NCBI RefSeq assembly: GCF_041321155.1
Contig: NZ_JBGGWB010000002.1
Coordinates: 62,001-126,000 of the forward strand
DNA: 64,000 bases
Direction: 5' to 3'
DNA from: Sphingomonas sp. IW22
GTDB lineage: Bacteria; Pseudomonadota; Alphaproteobacteria; Sphingomonadales; Sphingomonadaceae
Position numbers and translations under genes: made by a program. Shown in pieces: positions 25,723 to 34,408 of this stretch. The notes under the pieces were generated by a model. It worked only from the letters and a program-made list of their open reading frames with translations, ran no database searches and was not told the origin of the DNA. Numbering within the stretch: position 1 is the first letter of the stretch; every line of letters begins with the position of its first letter.

Positions 25723-27372
25723 ATGATCCGCACTTTGGGAACGGGCCTGTTGCTGGCCGCACTGGCCGCGGGCGCGGCGAATGCCGGCGAGCCGGCGCGT
25801 TTCAGCCGCTTCACCTATGAAGGGCGTTCGCAGGAAACGGCACAGGCCGGGCCGGGCGAATATCGCAACCCCATCCTGTCGGGCTATTATCCCGATCCGT
25901 CGGTGACGCGCGTGGGCGATGACTATTACCTCGTCCTGTCGTCCTTCACCCATCATCCGGGCCTGCCGATCTTTCGTTCGAAGAATCTGGTGAACTGGAC
26001 GCAGATCGCCAACGCGATCGACCGGCCGGGACAACTGGACACCAGCGGCCTTGCGGTCTCGCGCGGCGTGTTCGCGCCCGACATCTCGTACCACAACGGT
26101 ACCTTCTACATCGTCAACACCTGTGTCGACTGTAAGGGCAATTTCGTCATCACGGCCAAGGACCCCAGGGGGCCGTGGTCCGACCCGATCTGGCTGCCGT
26201 TCGAGGGGATCGACCCGTCCATCTATTGGGAGGGTGACAAGGCCTATATCGTCAACAACCGCGCTCCGAACGAAACCCCCCGTTACGAGGGGCACCGCGC
26301 GATCTGGATCCAGGAATATGACTGGCGCGCGGGCAAAATGGTGGGGGAAAGCACCCAGCTGGTGAATGGCGGTGTCGACATTTCCAAAAAGCCCGTGTGG
26401 ATCGAAGGGCCGCATATCTTCAAGAAGGACGGCTGGTATTATCTGACCGCCGCCGAAGGGGGCACCAGCGTCAATCACTCACAGGTCGCGCTGCGGTCGA
26501 AAAGCCTGCGTGGGCCGTTCACGCCCTTTGCCGGCAATCCCATCCTGACGCAGCGCGATCTGGACCCGGCGCGCGCCAATCCGATCACGTCGGCGGGCCA
26601 TGCCAAGCTGGTGCAGACCCAGAATGGCGACTGGTGGGCGACGTTCCTGGCGGTGCGCCCCTATGCCGAGGATTTCTATAACATCGGGCGCGAGACGTTC
26701 CTGCTGCCCGTGACGTGGAAGGATGGATGGCCGATCATCCTGCCCAAGGGCGAGAAGATCCCGTTCGTGGGCAAGGCGCCCAATCTGCCCGCGCAACCGC
26801 GCCCGACGCTGCCCACCAATGGCGATTTCGCCTATGTCGACGAATTCGACGGTGACACGCTGTCGATGCAGTGGATCGGCGTGCGGACGCCCAAGGCGCC
26901 CGTTTACAGCGTGGCGGGCGGCGATCTGGTCATCGCCGGTGGCGCGCCGATGGGCGATGTGAAGGGGGTGCCGGGCTTTGTCGGCCGCCGTCAGCAGCAT
27001 CATGTGGCGACCATGGGCACGACGGTGCGCTTCACGCCCGAAAAGGATGGCGAGCGCGCGGGGCTGGCCGCGATGCAGAATGACGACAATAACCTGTTCT
27101 TCGGCGTGACGCGCGTCGGCGGCAAGCCGATGATCGCGCTCTACACCCGCATCAAGGGTGCGGAGCAGCTGGTGGCATCGGCTCCGCTGTCCGCGGCCGG
27201 ACAGCCGGTGACGCTGAACATCCGCGCCGACGGCGGGACCATGGCGTTCGATTATGAAGTGGGCGGCACCCGCCGGACGCTGAAGGACGGCGTGGACGTC
27301 AAGTTCCTCAGCACGCATGAAGCGGGCGGCTTTGTGGGCACCGTCGTCGGTCCCTATGCGTGGACGCAGTAA
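25723..27372 (+). CDS. Glycoside hydrolase GH43 (beta-xylosidase / arabinofuranosidase type)
   Basis: A 549-residue secreted enzyme with signal peptide MIRTLGTGLLLAALAAGAANA. The five-bladed propeller has the GH43 triad: base Asp58 (YYPDPS), modulator Asp164 (GIDPSIYW) and acid Glu228 (IEGPH). A C-terminal beta-sandwich (residues about 350-549) corresponds to the xylosidase C-terminal domain. The general form matches intracellular or periplasmic xylosidases of the GH43_11 kind, here exported. It follows the xylanase by 29 bp and ends in a 1-bp TAATG overlap with the next GH43 gene, so translation is coupled. Confidence 0.9.
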   Translation: MIRTLGTGLLLAALAAGAANAGEPARFSRFTYEGRSQETAQAGPGEYRNPILSGYYPDPSVTRVGDDYYLVLSSFTHHPGLPIFRSKNLVNWTQIANAIDRPGQLDTSGLAVSRGVFAPDISYHNGTFYIVNTCVDCKGNFVITAKDPRGPWSDPIWLPFEGIDPSIYWEGDKAYIVNNRAPNETPRYEGHRAIWIQEYDWRAGKMVGESTQLVNGGVDISKKPVWIEGPHIFKKDGWYYLTAAEGGTSVNHSQVALRSKSLRGPFTPFAGNPILTQRDLDPARANPITSAGHAKLVQTQNGDWWATFLAVRPYAEDFYNIGRETFLLPVTWKDGWPIILPKGEKIPFVGKAPNLPAQPRPTLPTNGDFAYVDEFDGDTLSMQWIGVRTPKAPVYSVAGGDLVIAGGAPMGDVKGVPGFVGRRQQHHVATMGTTVRFTPEKDGERAGLAAMQNDDNNLFFGVTRVGGKPMIALYTRIKGAEQLVASAPLSAAGQPVTLNIRADGGTMAFDYEVGGTRRTLKDGVDVKFLSTHEAGGFVGTVVGPYAWTQ

Positions 27373-28919
27373 TGCGGCGGGTGCTGGTTTCGCTGGGCAT
27401 CGGCGCAGCGCTGATGACCGGCGCCGCATCGGCACAGGTGTGGCAGTCGGATCAGGGTGACGGCACCTATGCCAACCCGCCGCTGAATGCCGATTATCCC
27501 GATCCCGACATCATCCGCGTGGGTCAGGATTTCTATTTCGTCAGCACGACATTCGCGAACGTGCCGGGGCTGACGATGCTGCATTCGCGCGATCTGGTGA
27601 ACTGGGACATCATCGCGCATCTGGTCCCCCGGCTCGACGGGTTGGCGAAATATGACCTGAAGGAAGGGGGCGCGTACAAGCACGGCATCTATGCCCCCAG
27701 CCTGCGGTATCGCGACGGCACCTTTTACGTCGCGGTGACGCCGGTGGGGCTGAAAACGCGCATCTATCGCGCCAGGGATCCGCGAGGGCCCTGGACCTAT
27801 GCCGAACTGGACCGGGAAGCGTTCGACCCGGCCTTGTTCTTCGACGATGACGGCAGCGCCTATCTGGCCACCTCGATCGGCAGTGACGGCACGGTCACGC
27901 TGAACACGCTGGACAAGGACCTGACGCGCATCACCGCCAGCCGCGTCATCTATTACAACAAGGGTGCGGAGGGGTCGAAGATCCTGAAGCGCAACGGTTG
28001 GTATTATCTGTTCAACGCCATTCCGGGGAAGCTGGCGCTGACGGTCAGCCGCGCGCGCAAGCTGGATGGCCCGTGGGAGACCAAGGCGCAGATCGACGAC
28101 ACGACCGGCGGTCATCAGGGTGCGATCGTCGACCTGCCCGACGGGCGCGATTACGGCTTCATCATGCTGGACGCGGGCGCGATCGGGCGGGTGACCAATA
28201 TCAGCCCGGTGTTCTGGAAGGACGGCTGGCCCGTATGGGGCACGCCCGATGCCCCCGGCCGCGTGCCTGCGCGCGCGCCAAAGCCGATTCAGGGCCAGCC
28301 GATCATGCAGCCGCCGTCGTCGGACGATTTCAGCGGCAAGGTGCTGGGCCGTCAGTGGCAATGGAACCACAATCCCGTCGACGCCAAATGGTCGCTGACC
28401 GCGCGGCCCGGCTGGCTGCGGCTGAACGCGACGCAGGCGGATCAGCTCTGGTGGGCGCGCAACACGCTGGTGCAAAAGGCGCAGGCCCCGAAGAGCCGTG
28501 GCGAGGTCGTGGTCGACACGCGCGGGATCAAGCCGGGCGATGTCTGTGGCTTCGGAACCTTCGGCAAATATAATGGCCGGACCGACGTGATCGGCCAGCC
28601 GGATGGCAGCCGCGCGCTGTCGATGCGGCTGGTCGAATCCACCACCGACGGGCCCAGGACCGAGGTTCGCGTCGCCGCCCGCCCGGTAAAGGCCACGCGC
28701 CTGTGGCTGCGCGCCGATCTGGACTTCACCACCGACAAGGCGGTGCTGTCGTTCAGTGAGGATGGCCGCCGATTTACCCCGCTGGGTGGCGAAGTGCCGC
28801 TGATGTTCGACTGGCGCACCGGCACGTTCCAGGGGCAGCAATTCGCGCTGTCCTGCTACAATCCGGGCGCGAGTGGCGGTTACCTCGACGTGGACAGCTT
28901 CACCCTGTCCAAACCGTGA
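27372..28919 (+). CDS. Glycoside hydrolase GH43, second enzyme (xylosidase/arabinosidase)
   Basis: A 515-residue secreted GH43 with signal MRRVLVSLGIGAALMTGAASA. Predicted catalytic residues are Asp44 (YPDPDII), Asp152 (AFDPALFF) and Glu200 (GAEGSKI). A C-terminal beta-sandwich domain follows from about residue 310. The sequence differs clearly from the preceding GH43, so the two probably have different linkages, for example beta-xylosidase and alpha-arabinofuranosidase. ATG 27372 uses the last base of the previous stop (TAATG). It is convergent with DUF1810, separated by 4 bp. Confidence 0.9.
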   Translation: MRRVLVSLGIGAALMTGAASAQVWQSDQGDGTYANPPLNADYPDPDIIRVGQDFYFVSTTFANVPGLTMLHSRDLVNWDIIAHLVPRLDGLAKYDLKEGGAYKHGIYAPSLRYRDGTFYVAVTPVGLKTRIYRARDPRGPWTYAELDREAFDPALFFDDDGSAYLATSIGSDGTVTLNTLDKDLTRITASRVIYYNKGAEGSKILKRNGWYYLFNAIPGKLALTVSRARKLDGPWETKAQIDDTTGGHQGAIVDLPDGRDYGFIMLDAGAIGRVTNISPVFWKDGWPVWGTPDAPGRVPARAPKPIQGQPIMQPPSSDDFSGKVLGRQWQWNHNPVDAKWSLTARPGWLRLNATQADQLWWARNTLVQKAQAPKSRGEVVVDTRGIKPGDVCGFGTFGKYNGRTDVIGQPDGSRALSMRLVESTTDGPRTEVRVAARPVKATRLWLRADLDFTTDKAVLSFSEDGRRFTPLGGEVPLMFDWRTGTFQGQQFALSCYNPGASGGYLDVDSFTLSKP

Positions 28920-28923
28920 CGCC

Positions 28924-29343
28924 TTAGCCGATCCGGTCCAGCGTGGCCGGATCGGGACCGTCAAAAAACCGCGTCAGTGCCGCGTCCGCGCTTTCCTCAC
29001 CCGCTGCCGCGAACAGGGTCAGGGATGAGCGCAGCTTCATCGCATCGACATCGCCCATGATCGCCGCCGCCGACCGACCAGCGTGTGTCATCAGCGCGGC
29101 GACGCCTTCGCGGTATCGCGCACCCAGCAGCGGGTGCGCCAGATAGGCGCGCGCCTCTTCCAACGACGCGATGGCATAGGTGCGGGCCATGGCGCTGTGC
29201 CCCAGCCCGGCGATTTGTGGGAAGACGAACCACATCCAGTGGCTGCGCTTTTGCCCGGCGCGCAGCTCCGCCAGCGCGGCGGGCCAGGTGCCCGCCTGCG
29301 CCATGACGAAGCGATTGAGATTATGGGGATCGTCGGCTTGCAT
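28924..29343 (-). CDS. DUF1810 family protein
   Basis: A 139-residue cytoplasmic protein of the DUF1810/YcaR-like family: DPHNLNRFVMAQAGTWPAALAELRAGQKRSHWMWFVFPQIAGLGHSAMARTYAI, then EARAYLAHPLLGARYREG and the end DPATLDRIG. Recent work links members to NADAR-type or base-modification enzymes, so the role is uncertain. ATG 29343 gives the normal N-terminus. It faces the large amidohydrolase gene across a 68-bp divergent promoter. Confidence 0.88.
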   Translation of the reverse strand: MQADDPHNLNRFVMAQAGTWPAALAELRAGQKRSHWMWFVFPQIAGLGHSAMARTYAIASLEEARAYLAHPLLGARYREGVAALMTHAGRSAAAIMGDVDAMKLRSSLTLFAAAGEESADAALTRFFDGPDPATLDRIG

Positions 29344-29360
29344 CCATTGCCCTTCGAATC

Positions 29361-29382
29361 GGTGACCGTTACGCACGTCACC
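29361..29382. promoter_or_regulatory. Dyad GGTGAC-N10-GTCACC in the DUF1810/amidohydrolase intergenic region
   Basis: A perfect 6-bp inverted repeat (29361-29366 and 29377-29382) in a 68-bp divergent promoter. The size fits a dimeric repressor or activator site, but I cannot name the regulator. Confidence 0.3.
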
Positions 29383-29411
29383 AAATAACGATCCTGTCGG
29401 GGAGCCTATCC

Positions 29412-32400
29412 ATGCCACGCACCGCCGTATCGCTCATCACCCTGTCGCTTGCGCTGGGTGTCGCCCATGCCCAGACGCCGCCGCAACAGCCGCCCGTCGA
29501 GGCGACCGAAGCACCGGAGAACGAAGCACGCCGCCCGGAACGCAGCGCCGACCAGCTCCCCCAGCCGCAAAGCGCCACCGCCACGGCACAGGCGCCTGCC
29601 GCTGCCGCCACGCCGACCGACAAGGCCGCGAAGTGGGATATCAGCGCCCCGCCGGGCGCGCAGCTGCGACAGGCGACGATCGACACCGATGAGGGCAGCT
29701 GGATGGATGTCGATGTCAGCCCCGACGGGCAGACCATCGCCTTCACCCTGCTCGGCGACATTTACACCATGCCGATCGCGGGCGGCACGCCGACGCGCAT
29801 CGCCGAGGGGCTGGCATGGGAAGTCCAGCCGCGCTTTTCGCCCGATGGCCGGCGCATCGCCTTTACCTCCGACCGGGGCGGCGGCGACAATATCTGGATC
29901 ATGAACGCCGATGGCAGCGACAAGCGGCAGGTGACCAAGGAGGATTTCCGCCTTCTCAACCAGCCCAGCTGGTCGCCCGATGGCCAGTTCATCGTCGCGA
30001 AAAAGCATTTCACTACCGGCCGCTCGCTCGGCACGGGTGAGGTGTGGATGTATCACGTGTCGGGCGGCGCGGGCGTCAAGCTGGTCAAGCGCCCCGACGA
30101 ACGCCATCAAAAGGAACTGGGCGAGCCGGTGTTCGCGCCCGATGGCAAGTCGGTTTATTTCACGCGCAACGTCACGCCGGGCCCGATCTTCGAATATGCA
30201 CAGGATTCGAACACCGACCTGTTCCACATCGAAAAGGTCGATCTGGCGAGCGGCGAAGTGACGACCGCCGTGTCGGGCAATGGCGGATCGGTCCGCCCCC
30301 AGCCGTCGCGCGACGGAAAGAAGATCGCCTTTGTCCGGCGTGAAGCCACGCGGTCCAAGCTATATGTCCGCGACCTCGAAACTGGGGTCGAGCGCAAGGT
30401 GTATGACGCGCTGGATCAGGACGTTCAGGAAACCTGGGCCGTGACCGGCGTGTATCCCAACATGGCATGGATGCCCGGCGACCGCGAGATCGTGTTCTGG
30501 GCGGGCGGCAAGCTGAACCGGGTGAATGTCGAAAGCGGGCAGGCGCGGGAGATTCCGTTTCGCGTGCGTGACACGCGCGCCGTCGCCATGGCCCCGCACC
30601 CGCAGATCGCGGTCGGGCAGACGGACTTCGCCACCAAGATGCCGCGCTTCGCCAGCGTGTCGCCCGACGGGCGGCAGGTCGTGTTCGAAACGCTGGGCAA
30701 GCTGTACGTCAAGCCTGCCGCCGGGGGCGCGGCACGCCGCCTGACGCGCGGGGGCGAGGGGCGGGAGCTGTTCCCAACATGGTCGCCCGATGGCCGCACC
30801 ATCGCCTATATCGACTGGACCGATGCGGGCGCGGGCCGGTTGATGAGCGTTGCGGCCAGCGGCGGCCCGGCCAAGGCGATTACCAGCCGCGCGGGCCATT
30901 ATGCGCGCCCGCGCTTTTCGCCCGATGGCAAGACCATCGTGTTCGAGGCCAAGGGCAATCGCAGCGTGACGCTGCCGGCTTATGCCAGCGACCCCGGCGT
31001 CTATCGCGTGCCCGCGACGGGCGGCGCGCCGGTTCTGGTGGCAAAGGGCATGGCCCAGCCGCAATTTGGCGGATCGAACGACCGCCTGTTCATGGTCGGT
31101 GAGGACGACGGCAAGCAGGTGCTGTTGTCGACCGACCTGTCGGGCGGTGCAAAGCAGACGCATTTCGTGGGCGAACTGGCCACCAATTTCGCCGTCGCGC
31201 CCGATGGCCGGGCGGCGGCCTTCATCCAGAATTACGAAGCGTTCGTCGTGCCCCTGGTGCCCGGCAACCAGAGCCTGGAAGTGGCGCCCGACATGAAGGC
31301 GCTGCCCGCTGTGCGCGTCAGCGGCAACGGCGCCACTTACGTCAACTGGTCGACCAATGGGGATCGTATCCACTGGTCGATGGGGCCGACGCTGTTCACT
31401 GCCGAACGTGCGCGGCTGTTCCCCAACGCGCCGGTGGGTGAGGATGCGCCGAAGTTCGCGGCGCCCACCACCGGTCTCGACCTGTCGATGCCGATGGAGG
31501 CCGATGTCCCCACTCCCACCGTCGCGCTGACCGGCGCGCGGATCGTCACCATGGCGTCGGCCGATGGCGGCATTGTCGACGATGGCGTGATCGTCATTCG
31601 CGGCGACCGCATCGTCGCTGTCGGCCCCCGCGCGACGACTCAGGTGCCCACGGGCGCCAAGGTGATCGACGTGGCGGGCAAGACGATCATCCCCGGACTG
31701 GTCGACGCGCACGCGCACGGGCCGCAGGGCGACGATGAAGTCGTGCCGCAGCAAAACTGGTCGCTGCTGCAAAATCTGGCGCTCGGCACAACGACGATCC
31801 ACGATCCGTCATCGTCGGCCAGTGAGATTTTCGTCGCGTCCGAAATGCAGCGTGCGGGGCTTTTGACCGGCCCGCGCATCTTTTCGACCGGGGAGATCAT
31901 CTATGGCGCGCGCGCGGCGGACGTCTATGCGCGGATCGACAGCTATCAGGACGCGCTGGACCATGTCCGCCGCCTGAAGGCGCAGGGCGCCAATTCGGTG
32001 AAGAACTACAACCAGCCGCGCCGCGAACAGCGCCAGATGGTCGTGGCCGCCGCGCGGGCAGAGGGGATGCAGGTCGTGGCCGAGGGCGGTTCGCTGTTCG
32101 GCATGGACATGAACCTGATCGCCGACGGCAATTCCACGCTGGAGCACAACATCCCGCTGGAGAAGTTCTACACTGACGTGATCCAGATGTTCGGTCAGTC
32201 GGACACCAATTACACGCCGACCCTGGTGGTCAGCTATGGCGGTCTGGCGGGCGACCCTTATTGGCGGCAGGCGACGAATGTCTGGGAAAATCCGCTGATG
32301 GTCCACACGCCGCGTGACGAGCTGCTCGCCGCCACCGCGCGCGTGACCAAGGCGCCGGAGAGCAATTTCGTCGACGACGACAACGCGCGCGAGGCGCATC

Positions 32401-32750
32401 GCATCGCCAAGGCCGGGCGGCTGGTGTCGATCGGCGCGCACGGGCAGCAGGCGGGTATCGGCTCACATTGGGAGCTGTGGTCGTTCGTGCGCGGCGGGAT
32501 GACACCGGTCGAGGCACTGGGCGCAGGCACGATCGAAGCGGCGAAGTCGCTGGGCATGGCCCGCGACATCGGTAGTCTGGAGGCGGGCAAGCTGGCCGAT
32601 CTGGTGGTGCTGGATGCCGATCCCAGCACCGACATCCGCAATTCGGACAAGATCGCCCGCGTGATGCTGGGCGGTCGCCTGTACGACGCGCGCACCATGA
32701 ACGAGGTCGAGACGGGCGACGCCCGCCGCATGCCTTATTGGTGGGAGTGA
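29412..32750 (+). CDS. TolB-like beta-propeller / amidohydrolase fusion protein
   Basis: A 1112-residue exported protein with signal peptide MPRTAVSLITLSLALGVAHA and a Pro/Ala-rich linker. Residues about 70-660 form a PD40/TolB-like beta-propeller, with repeated segments such as RFSPDGRRIAFTSDRGG, SWSPDGQFIVAK and RFSPDGKTIVFEAKG. Residues about 700-1112 form an amidohydrolase-family TIM barrel: TGARIVTMASADGG, IIPGLVDAHAHGP (metal HxH near 765), and the C-terminal AKSLGMARDIGSLEAGKLADLVVLDADP. Fusions of this kind occur in several bacteria and are thought to be secreted peptidase or imidazolonepropionase-like hydrolases; the substrate is unknown. GGAG is upstream of ATG 29412. Confidence 0.88.
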   Translation: MPRTAVSLITLSLALGVAHAQTPPQQPPVEATEAPENEARRPERSADQLPQPQSATATAQAPAAAATPTDKAAKWDISAPPGAQLRQATIDTDEGSWMDVDVSPDGQTIAFTLLGDIYTMPIAGGTPTRIAEGLAWEVQPRFSPDGRRIAFTSDRGGGDNIWIMNADGSDKRQVTKEDFRLLNQPSWSPDGQFIVAKKHFTTGRSLGTGEVWMYHVSGGAGVKLVKRPDERHQKELGEPVFAPDGKSVYFTRNVTPGPIFEYAQDSNTDLFHIEKVDLASGEVTTAVSGNGGSVRPQPSRDGKKIAFVRREATRSKLYVRDLETGVERKVYDALDQDVQETWAVTGVYPNMAWMPGDREIVFWAGGKLNRVNVESGQAREIPFRVRDTRAVAMAPHPQIAVGQTDFATKMPRFASVSPDGRQVVFETLGKLYVKPAAGGAARRLTRGGEGRELFPTWSPDGRTIAYIDWTDAGAGRLMSVAASGGPAKAITSRAGHYARPRFSPDGKTIVFEAKGNRSVTLPAYASDPGVYRVPATGGAPVLVAKGMAQPQFGGSNDRLFMVGEDDGKQVLLSTDLSGGAKQTHFVGELATNFAVAPDGRAAAFIQNYEAFVVPLVPGNQSLEVAPDMKALPAVRVSGNGATYVNWSTNGDRIHWSMGPTLFTAERARLFPNAPVGEDAPKFAAPTTGLDLSMPMEADVPTPTVALTGARIVTMASADGGIVDDGVIVIRGDRIVAVGPRATTQVPTGAKVIDVAGKTIIPGLVDAHAHGPQGDDEVVPQQNWSLLQNLALGTTTIHDPSSSASEIFVASEMQRAGLLTGPRIFSTGEIIYGARAADVYARIDSYQDALDHVRRLKAQGANSVKNYNQPRREQRQMVVAAARAEGMQVVAEGGSLFGMDMNLIADGNSTLEHNIPLEKFYTDVIQMFGQSDTNYTPTLVVSYGGLAGDPYWRQATNVWENPLMVHTPRDELLAATARVTKAPESNFVDDDNAREAHRIAKAGRLVSIGAHGQQAGIGSHWELWSFVRGGMTPVEALGAGTIEAAKSLGMARDIGSLEAGKLADLVVLDADPSTDIRNSDKIARVMLGGRLYDARTMNEVETGDARRMPYWWE

Positions 32751-32758
32751 GTTGATGG

Positions 32759-32789
32759 CCCCGCGCGTCCCATCATGGGACGCGCGGGG
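32759..32789. terminator. 31-bp perfect palindrome downstream of the propeller/amidohydrolase gene
   Basis: Arms of 15 bp (32759-32773, starting CCCCGCGCG, and 32775-32789) are exact inverted complements around one central base. It begins 8 bp after the stop codon and forms a very GC-rich hairpin, but there is no run of Ts, so a classical rho-independent terminator is not certain. Confidence 0.55.
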
Positions 32790-32836
32790 AAAATCCGGGT
32801 TGGGCCAATTCGTAAACAAGGCGTTAACGATACGCC

Positions 32837-33001
32837 ATGCGAGACGAGCTGACCCTTTCGAGCCATCCGCTGCGCCGCCAGCTTCGCCTGACGCGCGCCG
32901 ATCGCGCCGCCAACCGCAAGCGTGAGGAGGAAAGCGACGTAAAGCTGTTCCTGCTCAGCTTTTCGGCGTTCTTCGTCTGCTTCTACACGCTGATCGCCTG
33001 A
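32837..33001 (+). CDS. Small single-span membrane protein (54 aa)
   Basis: A 54-residue open frame from ATG 32837 to TGA 33001. The first 34 residues are strongly basic and charged (SHPLRRQLRLTRADRAANRKREEESD), followed by one C-terminal membrane helix (VKLFLLSFSAFFVCFYTLIA). Such a positive-inside tail-anchored arrangement is not a chance composition, and I recall similar short proteins in sphingomonads. Function unknown. It lies between the palindrome terminator and the convergent MFS gene (7 bp apart). Confidence 0.55.
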   Translation: MRDELTLSSHPLRRQLRLTRADRAANRKREEESDVKLFLLSFSAFFVCFYTLIA

Positions 33002-33008
33002 TCGCGCC

Positions 33009-34298
33009 TCAGTCGCAGGCGCGGTGCAGCGCCTGGGCGATCCATGCCGCAACCAGACACATCGCCGCGACCAGCAGCAGCATGTCGGCGGGGCCGACGC
33101 CCATCGCGGTGATCGCGATGACGGCAATCGCGCCGACGGTCATCGCGCCCGCGTTGACGACATTGTTGGCCGCCACGGTGCGCGCGGTCTGATCCTTGGT
33201 CACGGTCGTCGTCAGGAACGCATAGAGCGGCACGACGAACATGCCGCCGGTAATGGCAATCGCCATCAACGTACCCAGCACGATCAGCGACTGCGGATGG
33301 CTGACGAAATCCCAGATTCCGTAAAGCGCGCCGCTCTCAGCCGGAATCCAGAACCGCGCCTCGATCGAGAAGGCGACGACGCACACCGCCATGCCGATGA
33401 CCGACGCGGGCGAGTATTTCGCCGAAATCTCCGACTTCAGCATCGAATTGATGATGACCGAACCGATGGCGACGCCGATCGAAAAGATCGCGATCATCAG
33501 GCTGGCGACGCGTTCATCGGCAGTCAGCACATTCTTGGCCAGCGGCGGAAACACGACGATCAGCACCGCGCCGATGGTCCAGAAAAAGCTGATCGCGCAA
33601 ATCGCCAGGAACAGCCGACGGATGTGCATCGTCTGGCGAATCAGATGCCATGACGCGGTAAAGGGGTTCCAGTTGATGTCCAGCATCGGCCCCATGCGCG
33701 GCGCCGGCGGCACCTGTCGCCCGGCCAGCAGGCCCAGGCACGCGACCGCGATGACCAGCCCGGCCGCCGCTTCGACACTGATCCACCCGGCAATGACCGT
33801 GCCCAGCAGAATGGACAGATACGTGCCCGCCTCTACCAGTCCGGTGCCGCCTAGCACCTGATCGTCCTCAAGATGCTGGGGCAGAATGGCGTATTTGATC
33901 GGCCCGAAAAAGGTGGAATGGACGCCCAGCATCAATACCGATGCCAGCATCATGATGACGCCGGGGGTGGTATGGCCGTGCTTGGCGATCAGCAGGCCCG
34001 ATGCGCCGAACATCATGATGAAGATCTCGGCCAGCTTCACCAGCCGGATGATCCGCGCCTTGTCGTAACTGTCGGCCAATTGCCCCGACAGCGCCGACAA
34101 CAGGAAAAAGGGGATCAGCGACAGGCCGGTCGCCAGCGCGTTGAAATTGGATTCGACCGCCGGGTCGTTGAACACCTGATAAGTGGCGAACAGCACCATC
34201 GCGGTCTTGAACAGATTGTCGTTGAACGCACCCAGGAACTGCGTGACGAACAGGGGCAGAAAGCGGCGCTCCTTGAGCAAACCGAGCGCGTTGATCAT
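33009..34298 (-). CDS. MFS transporter, LplT-like (lysophospholipid flippase type)
   Basis: A 429-residue 12-helix transporter. Its start KERRFLPLFVTQFLGAFNDNLFKTAMVLF and the segment GVHSTFFGPIKYAILPQHL are typical of LplT and of the MFS part of Aas/acyl-ACP-phospholipid acyltransferase fusions, which import lysophospholipids for re-acylation. The acyltransferase and ligase parts are absent: the protein stops after the transporter. Divergent from pgsA, so it may relate to phospholipid turnover; the substrate is inferred only from family similarity. Confidence 0.8.
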   Translation of the reverse strand: MINALGLLKERRFLPLFVTQFLGAFNDNLFKTAMVLFATYQVFNDPAVESNFNALATGLSLIPFFLLSALSGQLADSYDKARIIRLVKLAEIFIMMFGASGLLIAKHGHTTPGVIMMLASVLMLGVHSTFFGPIKYAILPQHLEDDQVLGGTGLVEAGTYLSILLGTVIAGWISVEAAAGLVIAVACLGLLAGRQVPPAPRMGPMLDINWNPFTASWHLIRQTMHIRRLFLAICAISFFWTIGAVLIVVFPPLAKNVLTADERVASLMIAIFSIGVAIGSVIINSMLKSEISAKYSPASVIGMAVCVVAFSIEARFWIPAESGALYGIWDFVSHPQSLIVLGTLMAIAITGGMFVVPLYAFLTTTVTKDQTARTVAANNVVNAGAMTVGAIAVIAITAMGVGPADMLLLVAAMCLVAAWIAQALHRACD

Positions 34299-34408
34299 GC
34301 GGAAAACGGGCCTTGTTGGGAACGCAAGCGACGAGCCGGACCTGTAGCGGCTCGAACGAAGGCGCTCAAGCGTGGCGCCGGACGATGGGCGATGTTAGGG
34401 GTGCGGCA

